This document shows positions 10,339-19,187 of a DNA stretch of 28,878 nucleotides, piece after piece. The stretch comes from Reticulitermes lucifugus (Eukaryota > Arthropoda > Insecta > Blattodea > Rhinotermitidae): assembly GCA_026260175.1 (NCBI GenBank), contig JAKCWW010002162.1, forward strand, positions 2,324 through 31,201, read 5' to 3'. Position 1 is the first letter of the stretch. Each line of letters begins with the position of its first letter. A program made the translations under genes and the position numbers. The notes below the pieces were generated by a model that did not search any database, was not told the DNA's origin, and worked only from the letters and a program-made list of their open reading frames with translations.

Positions 10339-11016
10339 GTATGTTCTAGAATGAGTTTGCACGTACAATACCAAAAATATATCATGGTTGGGGGGGGGTT
10401 CTTCAGGCAAAACCCAACAGTGGAACTTCGCGTGTGGAGAAGTACACAACACTGACATGGTAAATTCCTAGCGAGCTGCGATCACCTATTCGTCCCCAAA
10501 TTAAAATGTAAATATTAACATCATAAACCCCGATTGACCTATTTTCCTGAAACTTAGAATGGCGATTATGCTACTGAATACCTGTCAATTTGAATAATTT
10601 TGTTAACTATTTCTGACCAACAGGAAGCTCTAACAGCATGAGTGTCGGGCGAACTTGCGGTGTCAGAGGAAAACTAGCACTACTCAAAGCTAGCGTGAAA
10701 TTTTGTACTGCGATATGGCAGTGGAACGTAGTTATTTATTTCTTTTTACTAAGACGTTTCAGTAAGAGAACTGCAAGCACCAGTTCCGGGTGGTTCACTG
10801 TGCCATTTATATCATTGCTCATCGCTGGATCATAACTCACTACACGTATCTTCTATATACATCACCCACAGCAATATACTCCATGTACAACTTTTTATCT
10901 GCTAATATTTTATACCTATCCATACGACACTCTTTCAACCGTGAATTTAACCAGAATTATATGATTTTAACTGTGGATTGGTTCCGACACATAATTGTGG
11001 CTGTATTCTTGTTCTT
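10339..11016. other. Unassigned sequence
   Basis: A run of nine G occurs near 10389-10397. The open frame at 10790-11026 ends just inside the hammerhead-like element and shows no domain. It may belong to the element's upstream part, but this cannot be shown. Confidence 0.4.
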
Positions 11017-11062
11017 ACCACCCTGAAGATGGCTACATGAGTGGCCGAAACATGTCGGTGGT
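11017..11062 (+). ncRNA. Hammerhead-ribozyme-like motif
   Basis: Stem I is ACCACC (11017-11022) with GGTGGT (11057-11062). Core 1 is CTGAAGA (11023-11029, fitting CUGANGA). Stem II is GGCTAC/GTGGCC closing an ATGA tetraloop (11031-11046). Core 2 is GAAA (11047-11050). Stem III is the self-complementary ACATGT, with the potential cleavage site GTC at 11054-11056. The order and core match a type I hammerhead with a minimal stem III, a class reported in Penelope-like elements and retrozymes. The departure is one extra T (11030) between the core and stem II, which may weaken or abolish cleavage. The sequence around it (CGAAACATGTCGG and TTACTAGGTCATACAATTAC) is remembered as part of insect repeats. 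It is therefore probably the end region of a transposable element. Confidence 0.5.
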
Positions 11063-11212
11063 TACTAGGTCATACAATTACATTCGTACACTCAAGTGCA
11101 TTTACAGGTCTTTTTAAAAATTTTATATAAAAATCTTTATATACAAGCACCACACTGATGAAATTTTTAGGTTGGTAAATAACAATATTTGATTCTTCTA
11201 GGCTGCGGTATT

Positions 11213-11340
11213 ATGTAATCTGGTAGACAGGCACCAACGTTTTGTCTAACCTAAAGATGATGGCAGGCGGTTGCTCTGAAACGTTGGTACGCATCTACAG
11301 ACTACATGGCGTCATATTCAGAAAAACGTCGTCTCAAAGT
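11213..11340 (+). repeat. Foldback repeat with degenerate hammerhead-like centre
   Basis: The 32-nt arm 11213-11244 is an imperfect inverted repeat of 11276-11307 (CACCAACGTTTTG against CTGAAACGTTGGTAC at the inner ends). The centre holds CTAAAGA (11251-11257, a one-base departure from CTGANGA) and GAAACGTT (11278-11285). Downstream, CTACATGGCGTCATATTCAG resembles TACACGACGTCACATCCCAG in the repeat at 27421-27455. The two are probably members of one superfamily of small non-autonomous elements. Confidence 0.5.
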
Positions 11341-11578
11341 ATGTAGTATGCACCACCTGTTTTAATGACAGGCTATAAGTGGCGAATCAGTCTACCGTGG
11401 CTTCTGGAATTTGGGTGGTGACGTCAAAACAAAGATATCAACATGTAGTAAGAACAGACTTTGAAACGTATGCTGTATGGCCTTATCGTTTGGAATTCTA
11501 ATTAAGATTCAGTTACGAAATGCTCATTTAGAAACGGTGTGGCCAATAAAGTCAAATAGCCTACTTGATGGCCGCTCA
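11341..11578. other. Unassigned spacer
   Basis: A single perfect CRE TGACGTCA at 11419-11426 is isolated and carries no weight alone. The open frame at 11477-11689 runs into SINE-B and has no meaning of its own. Confidence 0.4.
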
Positions 11579-11839
11579 GGGTGGCCGTGCGATCTAAGGC
11601 GTTGGTTTCAAGCCGCTTCATTGCTGGGATCGCGGGTTCGCATCCAGCTGAGGGCATGGATGTTCGTCTGTTGTGTGTTGTGTAGGTAGCGGCCTGTGCG
11701 ACGGGCTGATCACTCGTTCAGAGGAATCCCACCGGGTGAATGTGTGTGTCTAATTGTGTGTGACCTAGAAACCTCAAAATGAGGCGGCCTAGGCCCGATT
11801 GAGGCTGTTGCACGACAGAAAAAAACTGATGACTTAATT
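11579..11839 (+). repeat. SINE-B copy 2, Leu/Ser-tRNA-derived
   Basis: Head GGGTGGCCGTGCGATCTAAG and B-box GGTTCGCATCC (11635-11645) align with copy 1 at 4753-5000. The body matches through GGGCTGATCACTCGTTCAGA, ACCTAGAAACCTCAAAATGA and GGCGGCCTAGGCCCGATTG. It ends in an A-rich stretch, GACAGAAAAAAACTGATGAC. This copy has a longer GTGTGT region (11741-11762) than copy 1. The orientation is the same as copy 1. Confidence 0.75.
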
Positions 11840-12089
11840 TAACCGTTCTGTTCAGGTCGCTGAATGACATGCAATACATTTCTCACAAATTTATATGACT
11901 CAATGAAAAAAAATAATATTAGGCAATATTTGATTTCGCCAGGAGAGCGGCCTATGAGAAACTGACCTACGTGCTTCTTATTAATTAAGTACCGGTCCAA
12001 TAAGTCATATGTTGAGTGGAGGTATCGTTTCACGCATTATTGGCCTCGGCATTAGATGAAGGAGAGTAGTCAGTTTCATGCTCGTGCTG
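11840..12089. other. Unassigned spacer
   Basis: Nothing recognised. The minus open frame at 11839-12033 shows no motif. Confidence 0.4.
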
Positions 12090-12245
12090 CTTTGACCCTG
12101 GGAGTCACCTGGTATCTATTAAATAGGAGGATGGGTGGGCAGCAGAGCAGGTGTAAACACTCTGAATGAGAGAAAGGCTGTTGGCCTTGCTATACACTGA
12201 ACCCCGATTCCTCGATCGTCCAGTACGTAGACTAGTCGCTACGAG
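12090..12245 (-). repeat. SINE-A copy
   Basis: In plus-strand order: GACCCTGGGAG, TCTATTAAATAGGAGGATGG, GTGGGCAGCAGAG, CCCGATTCCTCGATCGTCCA. Each block aligns with the minus-strand copy at 21055-21345 (TACCCTGGGGAAG, CCTATTGAAAAGGAGGGTGG, GTGGGCCCAAGAG, CACGATTCCTCGGTCTTCCA). The tRNA-like head lies at the high-coordinate end, so the element reads on the minus strand. The B-box is eroded (TGAACCCCGA on the plus strand). Confidence 0.55.
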
Positions 12246-12569
12246 TACACGCAGACGTCAGTTCGTATGCATATAGGCTTAGTATGTGCAACATTTTCTC
12301 ATGAAAACAAAGGACATAAAAATAAAACAATGCCCTATTCAATGTTGTGATGTACAACTGATCCAATTTCACACAAAGAGCTTGATTAATTCTTACATGG
12401 GGTAAAATGCTTAAATTATTTGAGATAATCTAGATTTTAGGTTTACTTCTACAAACCCCCCCTCCACCCCAAAATGTAATGATTTCGGCTCTCGTTAATT
12501 ACTTAGTGGCTAATATACCGCCGAACAAAGGTTCAATTCTTGAACCGACATAGTAATAAAGTCATAATT
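12246..12569. other. Unassigned AT-rich spacer
   Basis: Nothing recognised apart from a short C-rich patch, CCCCCCCTCCACCCC, near 12455-12470. Confidence 0.4.
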
Positions 12570-13004
12570 CATCATCATCATCACCATCATCATGAATGTT
12601 GTAGGTTTAAGGCTGTAAGTCCTGTCCTATGTAACTCATTCGCTTTCGGAAGATCCTGTTTTCTCCGTCTTTTTCTTGGGCGGCCTATATCCCTTTTTCC
12701 ATGGGCTTGATACACGTACTGTAGTGTTCGGTTTGGTAAGCGGTTGTTTTCAATTCTGTTTACGAAGCCAATTTTGTTGGTAGTTTCTGATCTCATCTAC
12801 GATATTGTCCTGATTTAGTATGTTCCTAATGCCAACATTTCTTTGTTTATCCCTACTTGTGAGGTATAGGAGTGGTCTTAGAGAAGCATTTGTGCTGCCT
12901 CTAGTTATTTCTGTTGCAGTAATAATTCGTATCTTCATAAATGGAGGATTTAATAAAACTGTACCTTTCTTTCTTGATGGAAATCGAAATAAAAATACAA
13001 TCAA
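12570..13004 (-). pseudogene. Non-LTR retrotransposon RT C-terminus with one frameshift
   Basis: On the minus strand the frame from 13004 reads LLYLTSRDKQRNVGIRNIL and then DEIRNYQQNWLR. At about 12790-12760 the signal moves to the next frame and continues RIENNRLPNRTLQY, AHGKRDIGRPRKR, KANELHRTGLTALNLQHS and a stop. The order DRKRNE-IR--L, YR--W--HV-RM--NRLPK, GKRD-GRP-KRW is a well-known C-terminal signature of insect LINE ORF2 just after the RT domain. The break lies exactly where HV-RM should be, so one indel separates the halves. The last stretch is followed by (ATG)n on the element strand (plus 12570-12594, CATCATCATCACCATC), the expected triplet tail. No catalytic RT motif is present, so it is a dead 5'-truncated copy. 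Confidence 0.75.
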
Positions 13005-13200
13005 TTCGACCCAATCCTCGACAATGAATAATGCAACATTAACTTGACATACTTAAAAGATTTCATACGTATTACACCATCAGTGTGGAGATAGTGCAGC
13101 GAAAACACAGAATCACTGACTTGCGTGATTTAATCATTCGGCGCTCCTAAAACGCAAGCATTACGAAAATGAATATAATAGCTATTACGCGCTGAGATGC
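13005..13200. other. Unassigned spacer between LINE and MITE
   Basis: No repeat or coding signal seen. Confidence 0.4.
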
Positions 13201-13486
13201 CTGTGTTTTCCAAACTTCATTTCATTGAGGAACCCCTAAAATAATATTTCATATCGCTTGGAACCCCCACCTGTGAAACCTAAAACAAAACAAAGAAGCA
13301 GTTGGTAGCGAACGGAGATTACTCCGTCATTGCCAATTTCCGGACAAAAATTACCGCGATATTTCGAGGGACACTTGACATTTTTGACGGCATTTCATAA
13401 TTTTTATTTATTTATTCTGTCATGCGAAACCCCTAAATGTTCTGCGGAATCCTAAGGTTCCGCGGAACCCTGGTTGGGAGAAACTG
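13201..13486. mobile_element. Small hAT-like non-autonomous element (MITE)
   Basis: The right end, read inward on the minus strand from 13486, is CAGTTTCTCCCAACCAGGGT followed by TCCGCGGAACC. This is the remembered terminal sequence of hAT-superfamily elements (CAGTGTTTCCCAACCAGGGT type). The left end, CTGTGTTTTCCAAAC at 13201-13215, is its imperfect mirror. Subterminal GAGGAACCCCTAAA near 13229 mirrors TTAGGGGTTTCGC near the right end. About 286 bp with no coding capacity. The flanks (TGAGATGC and AGATATAC) do not form a clean 8-bp target duplication, so the ends may be off by a base or the copy may be old. Confidence 0.55.
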
Positions 13487-15008
13487 AGATATACAATACA
13501 GTTACCTTAATCTTCGTATGCGGAAGCAATCTTCTAAACGTGACGTAAGGACAGCCATATTGTGAGTGAAAAGGCCCCACAAACGCGGACAAGAAATGAG
13601 AGTAAATAGTTTCTCACACGGACTGTGTCCGGCAAAACACAGATCGTAATAAGAAGGGTCCGTCCATAGTGTTCAATATGCAATGAAATATGTATCTGAG
13701 TAGAATTCGGCCTTCTGTTAATAAATCTGAAAGACCGCCATTCTGTAGGCATTTATATTTGATTTCGAGCGGTATGGCAAGAATTGTTCTTGGTAGAAGT
13801 GCGGAAAACTAATTGGCGCTCTACTCTGGATATGAAATGATTTGTAAGCTTGTGCTGAATATTCATTAATTCAGAATCTAACGTCCCCAGCAACTTCACC
13901 ATTTGGTCTGCTCGCAATCTATTCACATGTTTGTCTTTCTTTTTCTTTATTTATTTCTTTCTTTCTTTCTTACTTTCTTTCTACCTTACCTTGGATCGAT
14001 TTCGTTGTCCTTACTTTCAACAAGATTATGACTTGTATGTAACATCTGTATGGGGAGTGGCTTCACATTTATGCCTAACGTTTGAATCATTACAAACCTT
14101 TGGAGAAATTAATTTAAAACTTTAACAGTAGGAGCTTGGAGCCCAAAACCTACACACCGCAGTATGATACTCCATGCTACATTGCTTACGTTAGGTCATA
14201 TGAAACCAGAGCCACAATCAAAATTAGTGGAAAGCTTTTGATGTTATCCAGGCTGCATAAATATTTGCCTTTATCCGCGAGAGAGACAGGGGGGGTTAAC
14301 ATGAATTGTCTGTGGCTAATTAAAATGATGCATAACTTATGCACTGTACAGCAATGACGGTCCACGCTACGGTAACTACTTCTCTGGAAAGCGAATATGA
14401 ACTGACGCACTCAGCCGGTTGCTTCAGCAATGGTGACCCGACCGGAAGGGTGGAATGTGAAACACCCTCACGATAATGAATTTATATTTTAAATCTTTGT
14501 TTCATGGGAGATTTATATCAAATAACTGGTGGGTCTGTAGGCTATGTTCCCCTGAGCGTTCTTTACGTATGCTATGGGATAACTTTCCAGTGGGGCTCTT
14601 GCCGCCTTGTACCTTCTGAATGTCAAAAAAAAGTATGCTTAGTCAAACATATTAAAATTCATTATAAAGGTCGCCCACGAAATAAAAGAGCGCTACGTAT
14701 AATTCATTCATCTCACAGGCAGGCGTAAGAGATACAACCGTGAAATGTTTGTAATAAAACATGCATGAAAAAAAGAGGCCAATTATTCATCCTACGTCAA
14801 AAAGAATGCCTATACTTTACACACATCTATACACTCTATACATGTAGACCAATATTTCTTTGCTGAAATTTCTGAAATTTGGAAATCAGCTTTAATTTCT
14901 TCAATTACGGAAAAAAACTATTTGAAATTAATGTAATTGATCAATAAATAAATGCGTGTGTATTTTAAATAGGTGCATCTCTAACGAGGCTTAGTGTTGA
15001 CGTATTTA
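13487..15008. other. Unassigned sequence with a pyrimidine tract
   Basis: A T/C tract with TTTCTTTCTTTC units lies at about 13935-13985. Anonymous open frames at 13534-13752 (minus), 14136-14410 (both strands) and 14504-14728 (plus) have no recognisable domain, and several lack an ATG start. A run GGGGGG lies near 14290. Confidence 0.4.
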
Positions 15009-15110
15009 CTCTTCTGGGATGTTACGCGGGGCGGAAGAGATAGGCTGTCCCGAAACGTCGGTAACCAACCACCCATGCCTCGTAACATCTCAGAAGAGCG
15101 AAGACCTCTA
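15009..15110 (+). repeat. Foldback repeat with hammerhead-like loop
   Basis: The 18-nt arm CTCTTCTGGGATGTTACG (15009-15026) pairs with CGTAACATCTCAGAAGAG (15081-15098) with 17 Watson-Crick pairs and one G-T wobble. The 54-nt loop holds CGGAAGA (15032-15038, one change from CTGANGA) and GAAACGTC (15052-15059), ending in a possible GTC cleavage triplet. The arm sequence recurs in single copy at 26310-26330. Stem II is not convincing, so this looks like a dead relative of the motif at 11017. Confidence 0.55.
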
Positions 15111-16230
15111 CTATACTGCGGTGGAAGCCTAAAATCTCGCACGCTTAGTGGTGCCTAAAAAATTCTGTAAAATAAAAACCTCACCTCTGAGACAGCACTG
15201 CATAAAGTAATCAAATTAGGCAAATATCCTTTCATTATATACGAGTAATTAAAGATTTCATTTGGCAGCTCTGTATACTTCCAGATGTGGCAGGCGCACA
15301 AGTTCCCACTTCTGTTATTAGTAATCGTGTTAGTATGTCTAGAACAATGCCATTCGCCTATACGAAACTCGCCTTAGGATTTACAGTACTGTATGAAGAC
15401 GGACGTGTTATGGACTCTGAACAGCGAACATGGAAACTAACGGCTTGCTATGTTTTGCACGTACTAGAAGCAGAAAAGACTAAGGAAAATAAACAACTAC
15501 AGAAATGGCAAGTTTTAAAGAAGATAAAGCATTACGAACTATCATTAAGCACAATTGTAACGGTGACAACAACACCGAAATCAAGATGAAGGGGCAGAAT
15601 CCAAGTAATTACGTTAGAGAAAGGAATGGAGTAAACTTTGTGAGAGAAAAACGCGTAAGGAGGAAGACAGAATGCTGGATAATGGGAAGAAAAAAAGAAC
15701 ACAGAAAAATTCAGTTAGCAAAAGGAGAACATATTTCATACAAAACCCGAGACAAGATTTAAAAATGAAATAAAACAAATTTAATTAAAATGAGATGTTG
15801 AAGTAACTTACGGCCGTAGGCTATCGCCAATTTATGCAATTTTATAAGTTGCATTAAAAGGCTAACATGTAGTTAAAGTACATATCTGATATTTTCATTT
15901 CCAAAGATCCTTTTAGGACTTTTATAAATACCAATTTCCACAAAAAATGAAGACCAAACGTTTCAAAATTTAAAATTACAGACATTTCCAAAGTTATAGG
16001 CCAGCTTCTGATTTTTGTTCGTGACATTACTCGACTACACCGAACACATTTGTGCACGAATTTAATGACGGAGCCACAGCCACCGTCCATACGCACACAA
16101 AAGTCCTTCATTTAACAAAGAACAAATGCTGCGGGTTGCATATAAAATGAAACTGAATTTCATAATTGCTGGATATATTAAGCCTCACAGAGCGGACAAC
16201 TAGTGTTCACCGCGTCCAACACGGTTGCTG
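15111..16230. other. Unassigned sequence
   Basis: Holds an 85-codon open frame at 15505-15762 that begins with a true ATG in a fair context (GAAATGGCAA) and encodes a lysine/arginine-rich peptide with no family I recognise. The overlapping frame 15287-15589 begins with GTG. The GC level does not rise over them, so they are not called as genes. Confidence 0.4.
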
Positions 16231-16268
16231 TTTTATTTCAAGCAACTTTACACTTTGCTTTCAGTTCT
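16231..16268 (+). promoter_or_regulatory. Possible core promoter: TATA-like plus arthropod initiator (or a 3' splice site)
   Basis: TTTTATTT at 16231-16238 sits 25-32 nt before TCAGTT (16261-16266). TCAGTT is an exact match to the arthropod initiator, with A16263 as +1. The same stretch, CACTTTGCTTTCAG ending at 16264, also reads as a splice acceptor. The sequence alone cannot separate the two readings. Either would place an exon start just before the ATG at 16283. Confidence 0.25.
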
Positions 16269-16282
16269 GTGCAAAAAGCGGC

Positions 16283-16366
16283 ATGTCTTCCCGATCTAAA
16301 GTCGAGTGCGAAAAACTGTTTCGTGAGAACATGAAGTTCTATCCCAACAAGGGCTGTTTCTGTGAC
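16283..16366 (+). CDS. Candidate first coding exon, unknown protein
   Basis: The ATG at 16283 opens 28 codons: MSSRSKVECEKLFRENMKFY, then eight more residues including a CFC pair. It ends at GAC|GTAAGT (junction 16366/16367), a good splice donor in phase 0. Reading through the donor hits a stop six codons later, as expected if an intron begins there. The start context GCGGCATGT is acceptable. GC content is close to 47 percent against roughly 38 percent around it, and basic, acidic and cysteine residues are mixed as in a real protein. No signal peptide or membrane segment is seen and no family is recognised. No partner exon could be identified in the rest of the window. A chance open frame beside a chance donor remains possible. 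Confidence 0.35.
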
Positions 16367-16372
16367 GTAAGT

Positions 16373-17284
16373 CGAATACATGTTTAACAGTAAATAGAAT
16401 TAGGGTTTTAGGCCATGCTCAAATACAGGGTTATAATGAATTAATTAACTCTATGTAACATCCTTTCTGAGAACCCAAGAATCACTCAGACAGTCAAGAT
16501 ATTCTCCACCTTTTATGGAAAGCGAGTGTTCATTACCGTACTCAAAATAATATGAGTTCTACCCTAAGCCATTTGAACCAAAACTCTACTGTAACGCACT
16601 ATTTCACCAGCTTACATTCTACTTTCATCCTACGCTCTATGCCTAGGTCTGTCAAGTATACTCTATCCTTCAGATTTTCCGACTAAAATTCTGCATCAAT
16701 GTATGCATGACACACGGTCCTCTTGTCGCATATTAAAAATAATCTGTTTGTAACAGAAAGTGTAGGTTTATTAGGGTCTGTTGCAACTTTTATACTAAAT
16801 ATCTTTAAAAACGACGCATTTAACTAGATACCTAAACAATAACCTCTGACGCTATAAATTGCGATATCTGTATTCATCATCTCCACGTGCAAACGCAATG
16901 CACGGACCCACGTAAACGTGGCTTTTCTAACGGAAGTTAAAATACAATTACAATTTTGATTCCAAAGTTAATTTGATTGATTGCTTGATTTTTCCTTGAA
17001 ACCGTAAGTTTTCCCCTATTAATTTTTAACATTAAAGCAATGGCACCTTTCAATTTTGTCTACTTCCTTTCTTATAGAAAAATGTACCATTATGCGATAA
17101 CCACGCTGTCTGTGTGCGTGCGTGGGGACGCGTAAAAGCACTTTAAATTTGACACAATGACATCTGGTGACAGCAATAACAACATGACGTATGCACAAAC
17201 TTGTGATTTATCTTTTCGAATTACAGCGGCAATTAATGGACCAACGTAAATAGGCGCATAAAATACGGCATGGATAAAGATCTT
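16373..17284. other. Unassigned AT-rich sequence
   Basis: No repeat or coding signal. If the exon at 16283-16366 is real, this would be the start of its first intron. Confidence 0.4.
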
Positions 17285-17410
17285 GAAAAGTGAGTCCGGG
17301 ACAGCATCTTCAGGATACTGGCTGGACGTGGTCTGGTAAAAGATTTATCTCTTCTCCAAAGCCCCGCACTCCTATTCAATGGATTCAGGGGGATTTCTCC
17401 CAGGGGAACA
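17285..17410 (+). repeat. SINE-A fragment
   Basis: GATACTGGCTGGACGTGGTC, TTTATCTCTTCTCCAAAGCC, CACTCCTATTCAATGGATTC and GGGGATTTCTCCCAGGGGAA align in order with the copy at 25480-25640. The 3' third is missing. The element ends exactly where the 20-bp minisatellite begins. Confidence 0.55.
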
Positions 17411-17822
17411 AACTCAAATACAAACATACAAACTCTAATACAAATGTAAAAACTCAAATACAAACGTAAAAACTCTAATATAAATGTACAATCTCAAACA
17501 CAAACGTACAAACTCTAATACAAATGTACAAACTCAAACACAAACGTACAAACTCTAATACAAATGTACAAACTCAAACACAAAGGTACAAACTCTAATA
17601 CAAATGTACAAACTCAAACACAAACGTACAAACTCTAATACAAATGTACAAACTCGAATACAAACATACACTCTAATACAAATGTACAAACTCTAATACA
17701 AACATACAAACTCTAATACAAATGTAAAAACTCAGATACAAACGTAAAAACTCTAATACAAATGTAAAAACTCAAATACAAACGTACAAACTCAAACACA
17801 AACGTACAAACTCTAATACAAG
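17406..17822. repeat. 20-bp minisatellite with a 40-bp higher-order unit
   Basis: About 21 monomers of the form ACAAACTCNAAYACAAAYGT. Through the middle two types alternate, ACAAACTCTAATACAAATGT and ACAAACTCAAACACAAACGT, giving a 40-bp dimer. Near 17665 one monomer has lost AA (CATACACTCTAATAC). Edge monomers are the most diverged (AACAT and AAAAACTC variants), the usual sign of homogenisation from the centre. There are no spacers of unique sequence, so it is not a CRISPR array. Confidence 0.9.
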
Positions 17823-18090
17823 TAATCACAACTATAGCTGCCAACACACAGGCACTCCTCAATTTACTCATTACTTAAATTCCGCAAAGTCCGGCGCAAG
17901 TCGAATTTTGCGCAATTTGCAAATGAGTATACATATGCCAGGCGTGCACAAATCCCGGGCGACGGCCGCCGGGGCAACTGAATTTTGTACGGTGACGTCT
18001 AATATCTATCATTCTTCTGGCGCCCAGAACTTTGAGGTAGCTCCTCGAATTTTGGAAAACTTATGCAACCCTCACATCCAAATATACAGT

Positions 18091-18091
<1 letters not shown>
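17823..18091. other. Unassigned block, locally GC-rich
   Basis: The block around 17940-18060 (AAATCCCGGGCGACGGCCGC and following, reading HKSRATAAGATEFCTV in one frame) is richer in GC than its neighbours and may be a decayed transposable-element fragment. I could not assign a family with confidence. Confidence 0.35.

Positions 18092-18129
<38 letters not shown>
18092..18129. repeat. (CA)19 microsatellite
   Basis: An uninterrupted CA dinucleotide run of 38 nt. It causes Thr-His or Val-Cys repeats in the open frames that cross it. Confidence 0.97.
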
Positions 18130-18130
<1 letters not shown>

Positions 18131-19036
18131 CACAAGGGAGTCTATTTGAAATCCAAACTCCAGCACAATGGAACCTGATCGGCTGTGACTTGAATATGTT
18201 ATCGCCCAGCAGTACTCTTCTGTCACCTTCGTCTAATTGCGCTTTCATTCCCGAAAAAAATCGGAGCGCGTTGAAACGCGTTTTTATTTTATTAGCTTAC
18301 TTTTAAAAAATTTCGTGTCTGAAGTTGCGTAAGTGGGGACTATCTGCACTTTCCAAATTATCATTCATATTAATCCATAATATGTACACGACGTTACACA
18401 ACCTACACAGTTAACAGAGACTAACGGACTTCAGACGTCCCTCTAGCCATAATTAAGGTAATCTCTGCTTCTGAGTTTCCGGCCTACAGGGACTGCCACG
18501 TCCGAAGTTTATGCGGTGTCTTCTGTACCCTATATGGCAACAGTTCTTTGGTAACTACCTCAGGGAGCTATACATAAATTCCTCTTAGCCATTTCTTCCT
18601 CCCAAACAAAAAAAATTACTAATATAGAGTTAAACTGAGGATAAAATATGCCAAGGCCAATTCTTTCCAAGCTCTAGTCACATTTCACCCAACATCATAA
18701 TTCGCGTGAGACACATTTTATTCAAAAACGTATAACGAACTATATAGCCAAATCGATAAACCGCTCAGTTATACTATTTGGTTTTAATGCTCGTGGGAAA
18801 GTGTCAGCCACAGCAAAAAAAAAAGTGTTGTAAAGGCAAAATCGAGATGTTGATATGGGACTTCGGCAGACGTTTCGTAAGAAACTATGCAGATCCTTAG
18901 CGCGCAAATGTGGGTGTAATGTCACTATTTGTCCTCACAACATAGCACTCACGACTTTAAACCTCAACTCGACGAACCTCAGATGTGTCTATGTTAGCAA
19001 TTCTTAGTGCCAAATACTGCCGCAAGAATGCACCAC
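18130..19036. other. Unassigned sequence
   Basis: Contains a short hairpin, CGCGTT-GA-AACGCG followed by TTTTT (18267-18285), which could stop Pol III but has no promoter nearby. Otherwise nothing is recognised. Confidence 0.4.
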
Positions 19037-19149
19037 ATGTTGGAGCAGCAGGAGGACGACGAGGAGGAGTAGAAGAATAAGTAGGAAAGGACGAAGAAGA
19101 ATAAGCAGGAGAAGAGGAGGAAGAAACGATACAGAAAGAGGAGAAAAAC
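19037..19149. repeat. Purine-rich (GGA/GAA) imperfect triplet tract
   Basis: About 110 nt almost free of pyrimidines on the plus strand (AGGAGGACGACGAGGAGGAG and similar). It yields Ser/Pro-rich minus-strand open frames that are not genes. Polypurine tracts of this length can form triplex DNA. It lies just inside the repeat end at 19159-19187. Confidence 0.8.
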
Positions 19150-19158
19150 AAGTTTAGG

Positions 19159-19187
19159 CACCGCCGTGAGAACCTCAAATCTCACCG
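19159..19187 (-). repeat. Terminus of a FEVLT-V type repeat
   Basis: The minus strand reads TGAGATTTGAGGTTCTCACG then GCGGTG, translated RFEVLTAV. The same start is seen at 20339 (plus) and 27505 (minus). From memory this opens a very common insect repeat that reads FEVLTAVTMKNAVFWDVTPC. Here the similarity stops after about 29 nt and the purine tract follows. Confidence 0.55.

Noticed and set aside
15505..15762. 85-codon basic ORF with ATG start
   Set aside because: No family recognised, no rise in GC, and no promoter or splice signals of note. A random frame in A-rich DNA is likely.
17406..17822. Regular repeats that could look like a CRISPR array
   Set aside because: Repeats are directly adjacent with no unique spacers, and the DNA is eukaryotic.
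18267..18285. Hairpin plus T run like an intrinsic terminator
   Set aside because: Bacterial-type termination is not relevant here and no Pol III gene lies upstream.
17908..18306. 132-codon open frame with a Thr-His repeat
   Set aside because: The centre is the (CA)19 microsatellite. The start codon is not ATG and no domain is present.
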